Source: Burkholderiales bacterium RIFCSPLOWO2_12_FULL_65_40
Lineage (GTDB): Bacteria; Pseudomonadota; Gammaproteobacteria; Burkholderiales; Burkholderiaceae_C
Direction: 5' to 3'
Assembly (NCBI GenBank): GCA_001770955.1
Contig: MESL01000007.1
Location: forward strand, 191,114 to 255,113
Length of the DNA stretch: 64,000 bases
The position numbers were made by a program, and so were the translations under genes. Positions 1 through 9,700 of this stretch are shown piece after piece. Numbering within the stretch: the first letter of the stretch is position 1; every line of letters starts with the position of its first letter. Under the pieces are notes generated by a model. That model did not search any database and was not told where the DNA came from. It was given only the letters and a program-made list of their open reading frames with translations.

Positions 1-684
1 CCCGTGAGCGAGCATGGCGAGTTCACCTATGGAACCCTGAACGACACCGAGAACGGCTGGCGTCTCACGACCTACGGGCGAATTTTGGCCCTGACCCGCC
101 AGGCCATGGTGAACGATGACCTGCAGGGCTTTGCGACGTTGCTGCGCAAGTTTGCGCAGGCCGCAGCGCGACGGGAAGCCGACGAACTGGCTGCAATCCT
201 GCTCGCGCCAAACCTGGTGGATGGCTCTGCGCTGTTTCATGCGGATCGCAGCTCCTTGGTCGACAAAAAACTCACGCTTGCGGGCCTGGGTGTTGCTGTC
301 GAGGCCCTTCGGCTGCAAAAGGAAGAGGATGGGGGCTTGATCCTGCAGGAGCCTGCCAATTTGGTGGTGCCTGTGGCGCTGGAAATGACGGCGCGGCAGC
401 TGGTGGCCTCTTTTGTCGCCAACACGGCCGATACGGTGCAACCGTACAGCCTTGGCGTGGTGGTTGAACCTCGCCTGGATGTCGCTAGCAAGTCCGCTTG
501 GTATCTGGTGGCTGGAAACCAATCGGCGCTCGAATATGGCTACCTGGACGGCACGCAGGGCGTGCAAATCACCCAGCGGGAAGGCTTCGAGATCGATGGA
601 CTTGAAGTCAAGGCCCGGCTGGACTTCGGATGCGGCTGGGTTGCCCCGGTGGGCTGGGTAAAGAGCTCTGGCACGGTCGATTGA
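1..684 (+). CDS. phage major capsid protein, C-terminal part
   Basis: The reading frame is open at the left edge of the window, so the visible 227 residues are the 3' part of a longer gene; the GTG at position 4 is probably not the true start. The segment GEFTYGTLNDTENGWRL followed by TYGRILALTRQAMVNDDL resembles the major capsid protein of Mu-like and related tailed phages, where this region often follows a fused prohead protease. The product would form the phage head shell. No tail or packaging genes follow: the next 550 bases are non-coding and then host genes begin, so this looks like the edge of a decayed or cut prophage. The family call rests on recalled sequence similarity; whether a protease domain precedes it cannot be seen. 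Confidence 0.7.
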   Translation, partial: PVSEHGEFTYGTLNDTENGWRLTTYGRILALTRQAMVNDDLQGFATLLRKFAQAAARREADELAAILLAPNLVDGSALFHADRSSLVDKKLTLAGLGVAVEALRLQKEEDGGLILQEPANLVVPVALEMTARQLVASFVANTADTVQPYSLGVVVEPRLDVASKSAWYLVAGNQSALEYGYLDGTQGVQITQREGFEIDGLEVKARLDFGCGWVAPVGWVKSSGTVD

Positions 685-1232
685 GCATTTGAAATGCGAA
701 TCCGGGCGAGGTGATCGCCATAGTCTGGATTCGCGGCTTGGGGCAATGGTGATCGCCCCGCATCGCTTCGGCTTGCGATGTGGCCAGCTTGGGGACGTAC
801 TCTATGCGTTGCGTGCGGTGAGGCTGGCACCTAATTTGAGACAGAAATGAACTGGGGGGCACATTTGGGGGCATATTTGAAAATGCAAAACCAGATGACA
901 AGCATTCATGCGGGTTTCAAACCGTTTTATGAATGACACCCTCGCCAGCTACCAGTTGGCAAATGCACTAAGCCCTTGAATTTCAAGGGCTTTTTGCTTT
1001 CTGGAAACGGCTTCTGTTACCCCATCGCAGGCATGGGGTGGTAGCAACTTTGGTAACAAGCTTGCTCCAAGTCCCTGTCGATCAGAAGGGCTGTCACAGG
1101 TCGTTGCAGGGCTTCGTTCCTCACGATGTCGGTGGGACTTACCCCAGGGCCGGGCGCCTCGGGGCGCGGCAGGCCTCATGCCGGGTTACGATCGTCTTCC
1201 ATTCCAGTTTCCCGGGATAGATTGCGCCCACC
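685..1232. other. non-coding stretch at the prophage edge
   Basis: No convincing gene lies here on either strand. It holds a rho-independent terminator (971-1000). Around 851-877 there is a G-rich motif in which GGGGGCA is repeated (gcacatttgggggcatatttg). Similar G-rich motifs are familiar beside tyrosine-integrase attachment sites in related genomes, so a phage attachment scar is possible but unproven. No tRNA is recognisable. Positions 1016-1060 contain a short inverted repeat (ccccat/atgggg) of unknown role upstream of the GGDEF gene. Confidence 0.35.
971..1000 (+). terminator. rho-independent terminator
   Basis: A perfect 9-base stem (agcccttga at 971-979 paired with tcaagggct at 983-991) has a 3-base loop and is followed by a T-rich run. 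It reads on the + strand, downstream of the phage remnant. Confidence 0.7.
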
Positions 1233-2504
1233 ATGGATAACCTGACAAATCATGTCGAGCCCCACGTGATCGCTCTGGCGCTCGACCAGTCGTTCAACGC
1301 TGTCTTGCTGACAGATGCCAGCACGGGGCAGGATGGGCATCGCATCGTTTATGTCAACGAAGCCTTCCGCCGCATGACGGGCTACAGCGAGCAGGAACTG
1401 CTGGGGCGCAACCCCCGGATGCTGCAGGGGGCTGGCACCAACCCGGACGTGATTGACCGGCTGCGGGAGAGTCTGCGCGAGGGAGCCTACTTCCACGGAT
1501 CGACCGTCAACTATCGCAAGGATGGACGGCCCTACACGGTGGAGTGGAACATTTCCCCTGTGCGCAATCGTGCAGGCGAGATCACGCACTTCATTTCGGT
1601 GCAGCAAGACATCAGCAATTTGATGGCCGCGCAAAAGACCACCCAGCTTTTTGCGCACGTGCTCAACGCGACCGATGACGGTGTGGTCATCACCGACAGC
1701 CATGGCGCCATCGAATTTGCGAACCAAGGGTTCGAAAAAATCACTGGATATGGACTGACCGAAGTGCTGGGGCGCAACCCGAGCATGCTCAAGTCGGGGA
1801 AGCATGACGAGGCGTTCTACCAAAGCATGTGGAAGACCCTGAAAACGGGCCGCACCTTCAGAAGCACCTTCATCAATCGCGCCAAGAACAATGAACTGAT
1901 CCACTGTGACGAGACGATCACGCCTTTGACCAACGAGGCGGGGGAAGTCACCCACTACGTGAGTATTTTTCGCGATCTGACCACCCGTGTGCTGGAGGAG
2001 CAGAAGTTTCGCGAGATGGTGCGCTTCGACGGACTTACGGGCGCTTTGAACCGTGCCTCCGGCGAACTAGCGCTGGAAAAAGCCTACATGCAGTGCCTTG
2101 GCAGCAAGGTGCCCATGTCGATCGCCATGGTTGATATCGATCACTTCAAGCAGGTCAATGACAGCTGGGGGCACAGTTGTGGGGATGCCGTTCTCAAGGC
2201 CCTGTCGCGCAGCCTGATCGCCACCCTGCGTGCCAACGACAGCGTCATCCGCTGGGGCGGGGAAGAGTTCTTGCTGATCTTCAGCGGCTGCGATCTGGAT
2301 CAGGCACTACCTCTGGCGGAGCGCTGCCGCGCGGGTGTGCAACGGCTGACCCACGAAAGGGTGGGGCAGGTCACGCTGTCCATGGGGGTGGGTGAGTTGC
2401 GTGCCGGAGAAACCTTGGCCCACCTGATCGAGCGCGTCGATCAGGCGCTTTACAGCGCCAAACACGCTGGCCGCAACCGGGTACAGATATCCACAGCCCC
2501 GTAG
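1233..2504 (+). CDS. PAS-PAS-GGDEF diguanylate cyclase
   Basis: Predicted cytoplasmic diguanylate cyclase (423 residues) that would make cyclic di-GMP from two GTP. Two PAS domains (about residues 10-125 and 130-250) precede a GGDEF domain (about 265-420). The active-site loop reads RWGGEEF, and RAND five residues upstream is an intact RxxD product-inhibition site, so feedback inhibition is expected. The first PAS has a LOV-like layout (GRNPRMLQG), but the cysteine that binds flavin in true LOV domains is a proline, so blue-light photochemistry by that route is not expected. No membrane segments are visible. The ATG at 1233 is the first in-frame start. It stands alone, with a convergent neighbour downstream. 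Confidence 0.9.
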   Translation: MDNLTNHVEPHVIALALDQSFNAVLLTDASTGQDGHRIVYVNEAFRRMTGYSEQELLGRNPRMLQGAGTNPDVIDRLRESLREGAYFHGSTVNYRKDGRPYTVEWNISPVRNRAGEITHFISVQQDISNLMAAQKTTQLFAHVLNATDDGVVITDSHGAIEFANQGFEKITGYGLTEVLGRNPSMLKSGKHDEAFYQSMWKTLKTGRTFRSTFINRAKNNELIHCDETITPLTNEAGEVTHYVSIFRDLTTRVLEEQKFREMVRFDGLTGALNRASGELALEKAYMQCLGSKVPMSIAMVDIDHFKQVNDSWGHSCGDAVLKALSRSLIATLRANDSVIRWGGEEFLLIFSGCDLDQALPLAERCRAGVQRLTHERVGQVTLSMGVGELRAGETLAHLIERVDQALYSAKHAGRNRVQISTAP

Positions 2505-2688
2505 GGCGCCTGATCAACCCGGCCCATCATTCCTGTCTGCAGTCGCATTGCATGTCACTCCGGGTGGCAACTGGGGCGCATGTGCCGTTTCTCTGGAGCT
2601 TGCGGCCACACGCCGTGAACGCCTGGTGTGTCGCCAGATTGTTCTGCATGCCCATTGCGTTGCCATCTCCGGTTCGGCAGAGCAGGCT

Positions 2689-3123
2689 TCAGGTGCGAAC
2701 CATGGCCGCCAGATAGATCTGGCAGAACTCTGGCGGCATGCGCCTGGGTTTGCCGCTGGCCAGTTCGATGCAGACCAGATGCCAGCAGCCGCGCAGGATG
2801 GTGGCGCCGTCGCGGTTGCGGATCAGCTGAAAACGCCGCTCCATGGTCAGCTTCCCGTCGCTGGCCACAATCCATGTGCCCAGGGTGAGCGCATCGCCGA
2901 GCACCGATGGCAGGAGGTAGTCGTACTCGCCATGGCGGATGACCATGGCACGGTCCAGGCGCTGGTAATCGGTCATGCCCAGGCCGAGCGCCTGCGAGTG
3001 TGCCCAGCCGATCTTTTCGCACCACTGCACATACACGGCATTGTTGGTGTGGTTGTAACTGTCAATGTCGCTCGCCTGGGGCACGGCAGGCAGCGTAAAA
3101 GGGTGTGGATAGTCCCATTCCAT
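2689..3123 (-). CDS. 4HBT-fold acyl-CoA thioesterase
   Basis: A 144-residue single hot-dog domain of the YbgC/FadM type, predicted to hydrolyse acyl-CoA thioesters in the cytoplasm. The typical N-terminal active-site region is present as SDIDSYNHTNNAVYVQW, with the Asp and HTNN expected of the family. Length is normal for a stand-alone thioesterase. It is the last gene of a leftward group, 36 bases after a small membrane protein and downstream of a SUMF1-like gene, with spacing that suggests one transcript. The natural substrate cannot be read from sequence. Confidence 0.8.
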   Translation of the reverse strand: MEWDYPHPFTLPAVPQASDIDSYNHTNNAVYVQWCEKIGWAHSQALGLGMTDYQRLDRAMVIRHGEYDYLLPSVLGDALTLGTWIVASDGKLTMERRFQLIRNRDGATILRGCWHLVCIELASGKPRRMPPEFCQIYLAAMVRT

Positions 3124-3159
3124 GGCGACGATTGTCGCTCCTGGCCCGCGCCCACGGTG

Positions 3160-3588
3160 TCAATGGGTTGACAGCATGAGACCGAGTGCCTGTGCCTGGA
3201 TCAGCAGCAGAAGCAGCAATGCGAACTGCGCCATGGCGATCCAGCGCAGCAGGCCCTCCCGCGTGAGGAACAGGTATCCGAACATCGCCAGGCCCAGGCT
3301 GAACCAGGACAGCACGCCCGTGGTGATGACCCAGGATGGCGGTTTGCGGTGGGTGCGTGCATCGTCCGTCAGCCACGACAGCAGAATGATGACCATGCCC
3401 ACGACAGTGGGCAAAATCGAAAACAGCACCTGCTCCATCCAGATCAGCACGTCGGAGTGCGCGTCGGTGCCCTGCAGATACCGGGATGCCAGGTAGGTTC
3501 CAACGAGTGTGCACACCACTGCCGCAAGGCTGTGCCAGAGCGAGCGTTGCGAGGGCGTGGCCAACTGAATCAGCGTGGTTTCACTCAT
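3160..3588 (-). CDS. small four-helix membrane protein, unknown function
   Basis: A 142-residue protein not recognised as a known family. Four hydrophobic stretches are visible (roughly residues 16-36, 52-75, 90-110 and 115-138), so it is probably an inner-membrane protein. The chosen start is the methionine of MSETTLIQL at 3588; the frame stays open to 3624 with an earlier ATG, which would add 12 residues. It lies between the SUMF1-like gene and the thioesterase gene with about 40-base gaps on each side, so the three are likely cotranscribed. No catalytic motif is visible. Confidence 0.6.
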   Translation of the reverse strand: MSETTLIQLATPSQRSLWHSLAAVVCTLVGTYLASRYLQGTDAHSDVLIWMEQVLFSILPTVVGMVIILLSWLTDDARTHRKPPSWVITTGVLSWFSLGLAMFGYLFLTREGLLRWIAMAQFALLLLLLIQAQALGLMLSTH

Positions 3589-3630
3589 GGCAGGGGCGGC
3601 GATGGGCCGGAGAATTTGTGACATTGTGCT

Positions 3631-4650
3631 TCAGCGAGGGGGTTGCTGTCCCTCCTCGCGTACAAGCCGTATGCCCACCAGGGTGTAGCGGGTGTCCGGG
3701 CTGTTCCAGTTGCGGTAGCTGCAGCGGGCATAAAAGGCCCAGGTATGCCAGGAGCCACCCCGGCGCACCCGCACGGTGCCTGTCGCGGGGCCCTGCGGGT
3801 CGTTGCGGGGTGAGCGGCCGTAGTAGGTGTCGCCATGCCAGTCCGCAGTCCACTCCCAGACGTTGCCCAGCATGTCGTGCAGCCCGAAAGCGTTGGGCAC
3901 ATGGCTGCCCACGGGTGAGGTGAAGGCATGGCCGTCGCTGCCCGGCAGCGCATGCGCGCGCCAGCGCTCCCAGTAGGGGGCTGCTGCCTGATCGAACGTG
4001 TTGGCCGTGCGCGTGAGGCCGGCGGGGTCGTCGCCATGCGGATAGCGCGTGCGCGTGCCGGCGCGACAGGCGTATTCCCATTCGGCTTCTGTGGGCAGGC
4101 GGTACCGCTGGCCTTCGGTGCGACTGAGCCAGGTGGCCAGGGCCTGTGCGTCGTTCCAGGTCACGTTCACCACCGGGTGGTCGTCATTTTGCGCAAAGCC
4201 GGGGTTGCGCCATGAATAGCGCGGGTCGCGCCCCTCGAAGGCGTCTCCGCGCACGGTGGTGGCGGGGTCGTAGGCCGGGTTGTAGCCATAGCCGCCGGTG
4301 CCGTCGGCCTCGGATTCAGGCTGGTAGCCCGAGGATTCGACGAAGCGGCGGAACTGCCCTACCGTCACCTCGTGCTGGCCCAGGTAGAAGGCGCGGCGGA
4401 TGCGCACCTTGTGAACGGGCGCCTCGTCGGCCAGCAGATCGAAACGGCGCCGCTCGAGCGAAGGGTAGTCGCGTGCCAGTGTGGCGGCCGGCTCGGCACT
4501 ACCCATCAGAAAGCTGCCGGCCGGAATGCGCACGAAGACCATGCCCAACGAGTTGGTCCTGCGTTCGGGTTCGGCGGTCGGTTCAATGGCGGTGGTGACG
4601 GCTGGCGCAAGCGCCGCCAGAAAAATAAGGGCGAGCAGTGTGGGGCGCAT
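3631..4650 (-). CDS. exported SUMF1/FGE-like domain protein
   Basis: A 339-residue protein with a signal peptide (MRPTLLALIFLAALAPAV) followed by a formylglycine-generating-enzyme (SUMF1) fold: SLGMVFVRIPAGSFLMGS, then ITVGQF-like EVTVGQFRRFV, LPTEAEWEYACRAG, GNVWEWTADW and RRGGSW. These are the hallmark blocks of the family. In true formylglycine-generating enzymes two cysteines follow the GGS[YW] block; here that stretch reads GGSWHTWAFYARC, so the pair is not conserved and sulfatase activation is unlikely. No sulfatase gene is nearby. The start at 4650 is chosen because it begins the signal peptide; an upstream ATG at 4704 would add 18 residues ahead of it. First gene of a three-gene leftward group. 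Confidence 0.8.
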   Translation of the reverse strand: MRPTLLALIFLAALAPAVTTAIEPTAEPERRTNSLGMVFVRIPAGSFLMGSAEPAATLARDYPSLERRRFDLLADEAPVHKVRIRRAFYLGQHEVTVGQFRRFVESSGYQPESEADGTGGYGYNPAYDPATTVRGDAFEGRDPRYSWRNPGFAQNDDHPVVNVTWNDAQALATWLSRTEGQRYRLPTEAEWEYACRAGTRTRYPHGDDPAGLTRTANTFDQAAAPYWERWRAHALPGSDGHAFTSPVGSHVPNAFGLHDMLGNVWEWTADWHGDTYYGRSPRNDPQGPATGTVRVRRGGSWHTWAFYARCSYRNWNSPDTRYTLVGIRLVREEGQQPPR

Positions 4651-4812
4651 CGTCGGAGATTCCAGCAGCGGTGCCCGACAGTGTAGGCAACGCGCCTGGC
4701 GCACCGACCCGTGACATACCCGAAGGCCGGTGGGCGTGAAGTCGATTACAGTGGGTTACAGATTGATTCGGGTTTGGGCCTCCCGCCGGCACCATCTGAT
4801 TGGCGCAGGGAC

Positions 4813-6750
4813 ATGACGCACACGAAGTTCTTGGTCGATGCATGGCGCCCCTGGGCGCTGCGCTTGCTGGGCAGCTTGCTGCTGCTGGCGGGACTGTGGG
4901 CTTCGCCCTTGTGGCTGCCGTTGCAGCGGCTGGAGCAGGATCTGCTGGCCAGCCTGACGGCGCCGCGTCACCCCGGCGCCGGAGTGGTTGTGGTGGGCAT
5001 CGATGAGCCCAGCCTGGCCGCGCTGGGCCTGTCGCCGCCGTTGCCTCGGCGGCTGCATGCGCAACTGATAGAGGTGCTGGCGCAGTCGGGCGCGGCTGCG
5101 CTGGGTATCGACCTGCTGTTTGGCGCAGCCCAGTCGCCGGACGACGATGAATCCCTGGCGCGTGCACTGCAGGGTGGCCTGCCCGTGGTTCTGGCCAGCG
5201 CCGACGTGGAGGTGCACAGCTCGCAGGTGGCGCAGTACCGGCAGCGTGTAGAGCCGGTGTTTGCCGGTGTACGCCACGGTAGCGTGGCGATGCCGGTGGA
5301 CGACGATGGAGTGGTCCGCGCTGCTCCGGCCCTGGACGACGCCCTGTGGCGCGTGCTGGCCCAGGCGGCGGGCCGCACTGTCACGCCCCCACCCCCCGGG
5401 GCATTGCTGCGCCACTACGCGCCCGAAGTCGCGCTGCCCTATGCGCACTACACCCAGGCCCTTGATGCGGTGCGCTCCCTGCCTGCAGACGCCTTGCGTG
5501 GCCAGATTGTGCTGCTGGGCCAGAACACCCCGGTCGGGGGGGTGGACCAGTTCGCGACGCCGCTGCGCCTGCTGGGAGAGGGTGCGCAGTCCGGGGTGCT
5601 GCTGCACGCCACGGCCCTCATCAACGGCCTGGCCAACGACTGGATCGTTCCGGCGAACCCACTGGGGCCGGCGCTGCAGGCCCTGCTGGCCGTGGGTCTG
5701 GCGGCGCTGATCACGCGGCGCTGGCATGGTTGGCGCGCCAGCGGCGTGAGCCTGCTGCTGGCCGGTGCGGCCTTGCTGGCCAGCCTGGTGACCTATATGG
5801 CAGGCGTGTGGTGGACGGCGCTGCCCACGCTGGCAGGCCTGGCCCTGCACCTCAACGTGGGAGCGGCCGACAGCTACTGGCGCGAGCGACGCCGACGGGA
5901 GCGTTTGCGCCAGGACTTTGCGCGCTACGTGCCCGAAACCGTGGTGGACCAACTCGCCAATGCCAACGCCGGGCCGCCGCTGCAGGGCGAGCGTCGTGTG
6001 CTCACGCTCCTGTTCGCCGACCTGGCGGGCTTCACCGCCGCCAGCGAGCGCCTGCCGCCCGAGGCGGTGGCACAGGCGCTCAATGCCTTCTTCACGCGCA
6101 TGACCGATTGCGTGCACCGCCATGGCGGCACGCTCGACAAGTTCATCGGCGACGCCGTCATGGCCTTCTGGAACGCGCCGCTGCCCGTGCCCGACCATGC
6201 CCACCGCGCGCTCGCCTGCGCGCTGGACATGCAGGTCGCCATGGAGGCGCTGCGCGCCGACTGGCAAGGCACGCCCTTCGCGCAGGTGCAGTTGCGTATC
6301 GGCCTGCACACGGGCGAGGCCGCCGTGGGGCACCTGGGCTCGCAGGCGCGTTTCACCTACACGGCGGTGGGCGACGCGGTGAACACCGCTGCACGGCTGG
6401 AGGGCGCCAACAAGGCGCTGGGCTCGCAGATCCTGCTGTCGGGAACCACGCGCGACGCTCTCGGGGCCGAGGGACCGCTGCTTTTGTGGCTCGACAGCGT
6501 GCGCCTGGCCGGGCGCAGCACCGGCATCGATGTCTATACCCCGTGCGATGACGCGGAGCTGGCCGCTGTCGCCGAGGCGCTGCGCGGCCATGCCCTCGCG
6601 GGCCGCCGTGCCGAAGCATTGCCGTGTTGTGCCGCCTGGCAGGTGCGCGCGGCCCAGGTGGCGCCGCAATGGCTGGCGCAAGTGGCGCAGCTGCAGGAAC
6701 GTTTGCGTGATGGCATGCCGCTGCTCCCGCGCGCGCTCGACAAAAGCTGA
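4813..6750 (+). CDS. CHASE2-domain class III adenylate cyclase
   Basis: A 645-residue membrane cyclase. An N-terminal helix (about 16-36) leads to a periplasmic CHASE2 sensor domain, with VVVVGIDEPSLAALG and GIDLLFG as typical blocks. Further hydrophobic segments (about 300-355) come before a cytoplasmic class III cyclase domain (about 400-580). Metal-binding aspartates occur in LFADLAGFT and IGDAVMAFW. The purine-selecting pair is Lys in LDKFIGD and Thr in YTAVGDAVN, the pattern of class IIIb adenylate cyclases, and NTAARLEG carries the transition-state Asn/Arg. The ATG at 4813 has a purine-rich ribosome site (caggga); the frame is open further upstream, but that part looks non-coding. The FecR-TPR-barrel gene follows after 18 bases and is probably cotranscribed. 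Confidence 0.88.
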   Translation: MTHTKFLVDAWRPWALRLLGSLLLLAGLWASPLWLPLQRLEQDLLASLTAPRHPGAGVVVVGIDEPSLAALGLSPPLPRRLHAQLIEVLAQSGAAALGIDLLFGAAQSPDDDESLARALQGGLPVVLASADVEVHSSQVAQYRQRVEPVFAGVRHGSVAMPVDDDGVVRAAPALDDALWRVLAQAAGRTVTPPPPGALLRHYAPEVALPYAHYTQALDAVRSLPADALRGQIVLLGQNTPVGGVDQFATPLRLLGEGAQSGVLLHATALINGLANDWIVPANPLGPALQALLAVGLAALITRRWHGWRASGVSLLLAGAALLASLVTYMAGVWWTALPTLAGLALHLNVGAADSYWRERRRRERLRQDFARYVPETVVDQLANANAGPPLQGERRVLTLLFADLAGFTAASERLPPEAVAQALNAFFTRMTDCVHRHGGTLDKFIGDAVMAFWNAPLPVPDHAHRALACALDMQVAMEALRADWQGTPFAQVQLRIGLHTGEAAVGHLGSQARFTYTAVGDAVNTAARLEGANKALGSQILLSGTTRDALGAEGPLLLWLDSVRLAGRSTGIDVYTPCDDAELAAVAEALRGHALAGRRAEALPCCAAWQVRAAQVAPQWLAQVAQLQERLRDGMPLLPRALDKS

Positions 6751-6768
6751 TTCGGAAGGAGAGAGACC

Positions 6769-9700
6769 ATGCCGCACCCTCCCAGCCTCTGGAAGAACGC
6801 CCTGGCCCTGGCTGCCGGGCTGCTGTGCACCGCGCAGGCCGCCGCGCAATGCGCTGGCGTGGTGCTGGAGCCGGGCCAGCCGGCGGCGCAGGTCGTGGCC
6901 CTGTCGGGCCGGGGCGAGACGCGCCCGGCCGGTGCCGCGCCCTGGCAGCCCGCCGCGCTGTCGCAAACCTTGGGCGCGGGGGCCGACATGCGCACGCTGG
7001 CGCTGTCCTCGGCAGCGCTGCTGCTGGCCGACCGCACGCAGATCCGCATGGCGGCCCAGGCGCACCTGCGCCTGTGCGAGTCCCGCCCCGCGCGCACGCT
7101 GCTGGAGCTGGTCGGCGGGCGCCTGTGGGCGCGCACCAAGAAGACACCGGCGGCGCTGGAACTGCAGACCCCCGCCGCCCTGGCCGTGGTGCGAGGCACC
7201 GACTGGGACGTGGAAGTGGAGGAGGGCGGGCGCACCACGCTCACGGTGCTGTCGGGCCGCATCGCGGTGTCCAATGCCCTGGGTGCGGTGGAGGTCGGCC
7301 CGTCCGAGCAGGCCACGGTGGAGCCGGGCCAGGCCCCCGTCAAACGCCTGCTGGTGCGGCCGCGCGAGCGCGTGCAGTGGGTGATGGATGCCGCGCTCGA
7401 TGTCGCGCACTGGGCCGCAGCCTTGCGCGGCGCTGGCGCCGCGCCGCTGGCTGCTGCGGCCGACGCCCTGGAGACCGGCCGCTGGCCCGAGGCACGCGCG
7501 CAACTGCGGGCACTGGCTGCGCGTGGCGAGGGGGACGCCCTGGCCGAGCGGCTGCTGGCCGAGCTGGAACTGGCCGACGGCCAGCCCGACGCCGCGCAGG
7601 CCCGGCTGGAGCGCGCCTGGCAACGCACGCAGGACTCGCGCGCCGCCGCACGCCGCGCCGGGCTGCTGATGGCGCTGGACCGCAGCCAAGAGGCGCGTGC
7701 CTGGCTCGATGCCACCCGCGCCCCGGCGCCCGACGACGCGGCGCTGCTGCTCGCCGACGCCGACTGGCACCGGCTGGAGGGGCAGGGCGATGCCGCGCTG
7801 CGCCTGTACCGCCAGGCCGTAGCCCAGGCGCCGGATGCCGCCACGCAGGCCGCCGCCCAGGCGGGTCTGGGCCGTGCGCTGCAGGAGCGTGGCGACCTGC
7901 CTGCCGCGCGCGCTGCGCTGCAGCGTGCGGTGGAGCTGGCGCCCGGCCAGCCCGCCTACCGCGCCGAGCGCGCCACCGCCGCCACCGAGGCCCTGCGCCT
8001 GCACGCGGCGCGGGCGGATTTCGACGCCGCACTGGCCCAGGCCGGCGATGACTACGTGGCGCTGGCTGGCGCGGGCCTGCTGGCACTGCGCCAGGGCGAT
8101 GCCGAGGCCGCGCGCACGCAACTCCTCAAGGCGCTGGTGATCGAGCCGCGCCATGCGCGCGCCCAGGTCTGGCTGGCCGTGGCCGAATACCAGCTGGGCG
8201 AGCCGGCGGCCGCGTTCGACGCGCTGCAGCGCGCGCGCCAGGCCGACCCGAACGACCCGCTGCCCTGGCAGATCGAGGCGCAGATGCGCAACGACAGCGG
8301 CGAGCCCCAGGCCGCCATGGCCGCCGCGCGCGAGGCGCTGGTGCGTCTGCCCTACCTCAAGTCGCTCAACCCGCTGGCCACCGACAGCCAGGGCTCGGCC
8401 AATCTGGGCAAGGCGCTGGGCGATTTCGGCCTGGAGCACTGGGCGCGCGCCTACGCGCAGCAGTCGTACTACCCGCTGTGGGCAGGCAGCCATTTCTTCC
8501 TGGCCGACCGCTACGAGAGCGACTTCAGCCGCCGCTCCGAGCTGTTCCAGGGTTACCTGAGCGACCCCACCGTGTTTGGCGCGAGCGATCGGCGTGCGCC
8601 GCTGATGCTCACCGAGGGCCGCGAGTGGACGGCCGGCGTGAGCGCCGAGCGCAACCCGCTGCGCCGCAACGGCACCGTGGACCTGGGCCACCGGGGCTTC
8701 GTGGCGGGGGAGCTTCCCGTGGCCTGGCTGCTGCGCGCCACGGACGTGCAGATGTGGCCGCGCAAAGGCCCGGCCAGCTCGCGCTACCGGCTCTCGTCAC
8801 CGGGCGTGGACCTGGCCGTGGGCCTGCGGCCCAGCGAGCGGCTGGCGCTGTTCCTGCTGCACGGCGACACCACGTTGCGCTACCGCTACCCCGAGGGGCT
8901 GGATTTTGGCAACGGCATCACTTTCGACAACAGCGCGCGCACGCGCACGCGCCGCACCGACGCCGGGGCCTCGTGGCGCTGGTCGGCCGACAGCCAGACC
9001 TGGCTCAAGGCGCACACCGGCCGCCAGACCTCGGACCTGGTGCTCGACGACGCCACCTGGGGGCCGCAGGACTACCGCTACGCCAGCGACGAGCAGGGCC
9101 TGTTCCTGCGCCACACCGTGCAGTGGGGCGCGCAGCGCCTGAGCCTGGGCTGGGAGCGCGTGGAGCGCGACACCGGAAGCGCCATTTCCGACGCCCAGAT
9201 CGCCACGCCGCGCAGCAACACCGAGCGCTACGACATGCCCTGGGTGGCGGGCGAATGGCGTTCCGGCCCCTGGAGCGTGATGGCCGAGGCCTACTGGCCC
9301 CGCTTCGATGCGCGCCAGCTCGACCGCTTCACCGACGCGGCCGGCAACGACCAGTTGCCGCCCATCGAGGATGGTGCCGCGCACCGCCGCCAGCTGCTGC
9401 CGCGCCTGGGCGCGAGCCTGCGCCTGGGCCCTGGCCGCGCGCTGCACTGGGCCTGGCAGGAGAGCCTGCGCGCGCCGGGCACGCACACGCTTTCGCCCGT
9501 GGCCACCGGGGCCATCGCCGTGGACCACCAGTACCTGCTGGCCGGCAGCCTGGCGCGCAAGCACGCGCTGCAGATCGACTGGGAGGCGGATGCGCGCACT
9601 TTCCTCGGCGCCAGCCTGTCGGGCCAGCGCATCGACAACCTGGCGGCGCACGGCGGACGGCTGTTCGCGCAGAACACCGGCGCGCTGTTCGACAACCTCG

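Noticed and set aside
1016-1060. A cyclic di-GMP riboswitch ahead of the GGDEF gene
   Set aside because: Only a short inverted repeat is visible; the conserved riboswitch core was not found.
685-1232. A tRNA gene as phage attachment site
   Set aside because: No cloverleaf-like sequence or tRNA 3' end could be recognised here.
1233-1620. A blue-light LOV photoreceptor
   Set aside because: The layout is LOV-like but the flavin-binding cysteine is a proline.
4756-8691. A 1311-codon open frame on the minus strand
   Set aside because: It lies opposite the cyclase and FecR-barrel genes, which have clear domains. GC-rich DNA gives long antisense frames, and its translation is rich in Arg, Gln and Gly without motifs.
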